NCBI RefSeq assembly: GCF_014107495.1
Contig: NZ_CP041969.1
Location: 1,609,001-1,673,000, forward strand
DNA length: 64,000 nucleotides
Reading direction: 5' to 3'
From: Cohnella cholangitidis
GTDB taxonomy: Bacteria; Bacillota; Bacilli; Paenibacillales; Paenibacillaceae
Shown: positions 63,402 to 64,000 of the stretch, piece by piece
Position numbering within the stretch: the first letter of the stretch is position 1
How the letters are laid out: each line of letters starts with the position of its first letter
Notes under the pieces: generated by a model
Told to the model about the DNA's origin: nothing
The model's database searches: none
Seen by the model: the letters and a program-made list of their open reading frames with translations, nothing else
Program-made: the position numbers and the translations under genes

Positions 63402-64000
63402 GCGCGGTATCGGTTCGCTCCTTCAACCGAACGCTGCTGCTTGCCTGTACGCCTTTCCTTGGCATGTTGATCTGGATGATCGTCGAGAATGTCCGAATCG
63501 AGTTGCCGGAGAACGCTTTTCCCCGGCATGCAACCGTCCCTTCCGATCCTAGCGCAACGACCGCCAGCGTATTAGATCATCTAAACGAAGCCGAAGGGAT
63601 CGCCAAATGGACGGGGAAGTCCATTCAAAAGCAACTATCGATTTACAAGAAAACCAACGCGGACATGAATAAAATCGCGTCTATTGCTTCCACCCAAGCC
63701 GCGCGCCCTTATCAAATCTACGATCGGCGGATTACGAATAAGCTAGGCAAGCCTGCAGCCACGATTCAGTCGGACAAGCTTCAAGCTCAGCTGTTCTACC
63801 TGGGAACGCAAAATTTCCGTAGCTACGCGCTTAAGATCAAACTTAAGCAAGACGACGCGATGAAGCTCGTTCTTGGCAACGACGTACAAGGCGGCTCGGA
63901 GACGACGCTTGCCGCCGTCAATCGGTACAAGGCCGCGGTTGGAGTCAACGCCGGGGGATTCGCCGACAGCCGAGGCAAACGGTATCCTCTCAGCACGACG
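63398..64000 (+). CDS. Phosphodiester glycosidase (NAGPA-domain) protein, partial
   Basis: The frame runs off the window; 201 codons are visible. A membrane anchor (about 10-34) is followed by a helical region and, from about residue 130, by the NAGPA-type domain: LKIKLKQDDAMKLVLG and the diagnostic AAVGVNAGGFADSRGKRYPL. Such enzymes remove GlcNAc or related sugars from phosphodiesters such as wall teichoic acid or exopolysaccharide, outside the membrane. The ATG overlaps the upstream stop by four bases. Confidence 0.83.
   Translation, partial: MSAVSVRSFNRTLLLACTPFLGMLIWMIVENVRIELPENAFPRHATVPSDPSATTASVLDHLNEAEGIAKWTGKSIQKQLSIYKKTNADMNKIASIASTQAARPYQIYDRRITNKLGKPAATIQSDKLQAQLFYLGTQNFRSYALKIKLKQDDAMKLVLGNDVQGGSETTLAAVNRYKAAVGVNAGGFADSRGKRYPLSTT

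Noticed and set aside
1..64000. tRNA, rRNA, insertion sequences and prophage genes
   Set aside because: No cloverleaf-like tRNA sequence, rRNA segment, transposase, integrase or phage structural gene was recognised on either strand.

Overview
The window looks like a chromosomal segment of a Gram-positive, spore-former-type Bacillota, most likely Paenibacillaceae (Cohnella/Paenibacillus-like). This is inferred from gene content: an SLH-domain surface protein, DUF1904 and DUF1294 proteins, many lipoprotein-type binding proteins, MacAB-like ABC clusters with a lipoprotein adaptor, strong GGAGG ribosome binding sites and sigma-A promoters. No rRNA, tRNA, insertion sequence, phage or CRISPR was recognised.

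Layout. 1-6265: end of a sugar-binding-protein gene, then a leftward tripartite ABC cluster (ATPase, lipoprotein adaptor, FtsX-type permease, second ATPase with an AbrB-like tail). 6464-7732: a frameshifted alpha/beta hydrolase and a small HTH protein. 7871-10646: amino-sugar operon rpiR-nagB-nagA. 10707-11060: repeat array A. 11237-14906: cell-shape locus with a ParM-like actin facing an M23 peptidase, a bactofilin and a J-domain-like membrane protein. 14970-19012: DUF1294 protein, chemotaxis receptor, SLH/Ig-like surface protein. 19400-21846: an AT-rich block (Usp, MFS, XRE-cupin regulator). 22022-22384: repeat array B. 22388-28207: phosphoesterase, DUF1904, aldehyde dehydrogenase, a small basic protein and a NitT/TauT-type importer. 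28342-38787: a second, larger tripartite ABC locus with an extra solute-binding protein, ECF sigma factor, pentapeptide protein and a separate two-component operon. 39012-47511: MalT-like regulator, hemolysin III, 5'-nucleotidase and a phosphonate/phosphate importer with phnD convergent to phnCEE. 47881-49417: PadR regulator and BtrH-like protein. 49489-52865: a response regulator / BcrAB-type ABC / histidine kinase module. 52947-62656: LRR protein, TIM-barrel isomerase, PhyH dioxygenase and AraC regulator, LtrA, ankyrin protein, MFS transporter, repeat array C, Gfo/Idh oxidoreductase, DUF72 protein. 62961-64000: a coiled-coil membrane protein and the start of a NAGPA-type phosphodiester glycosidase.

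Two observations stand out. First, three arrays (A, B, C) have unrelated sequences but the same architecture: a small palindrome repeated every 51 bp, 7, 7 and 11 times. Each lies close downstream of a stop codon, and one lone copy of the B palindrome sits elsewhere in the window. Second, the two tripartite ABC loci each carry a distal MacB-type ATPase with a C-terminal SpoVT/AbrB-like tail, intact in one and frameshifted in the other.

Six genes carry single-base indels, several in homopolymers. This is more consistent with residual sequencing errors than with six independent pseudogenes, but the sequence alone cannot decide.
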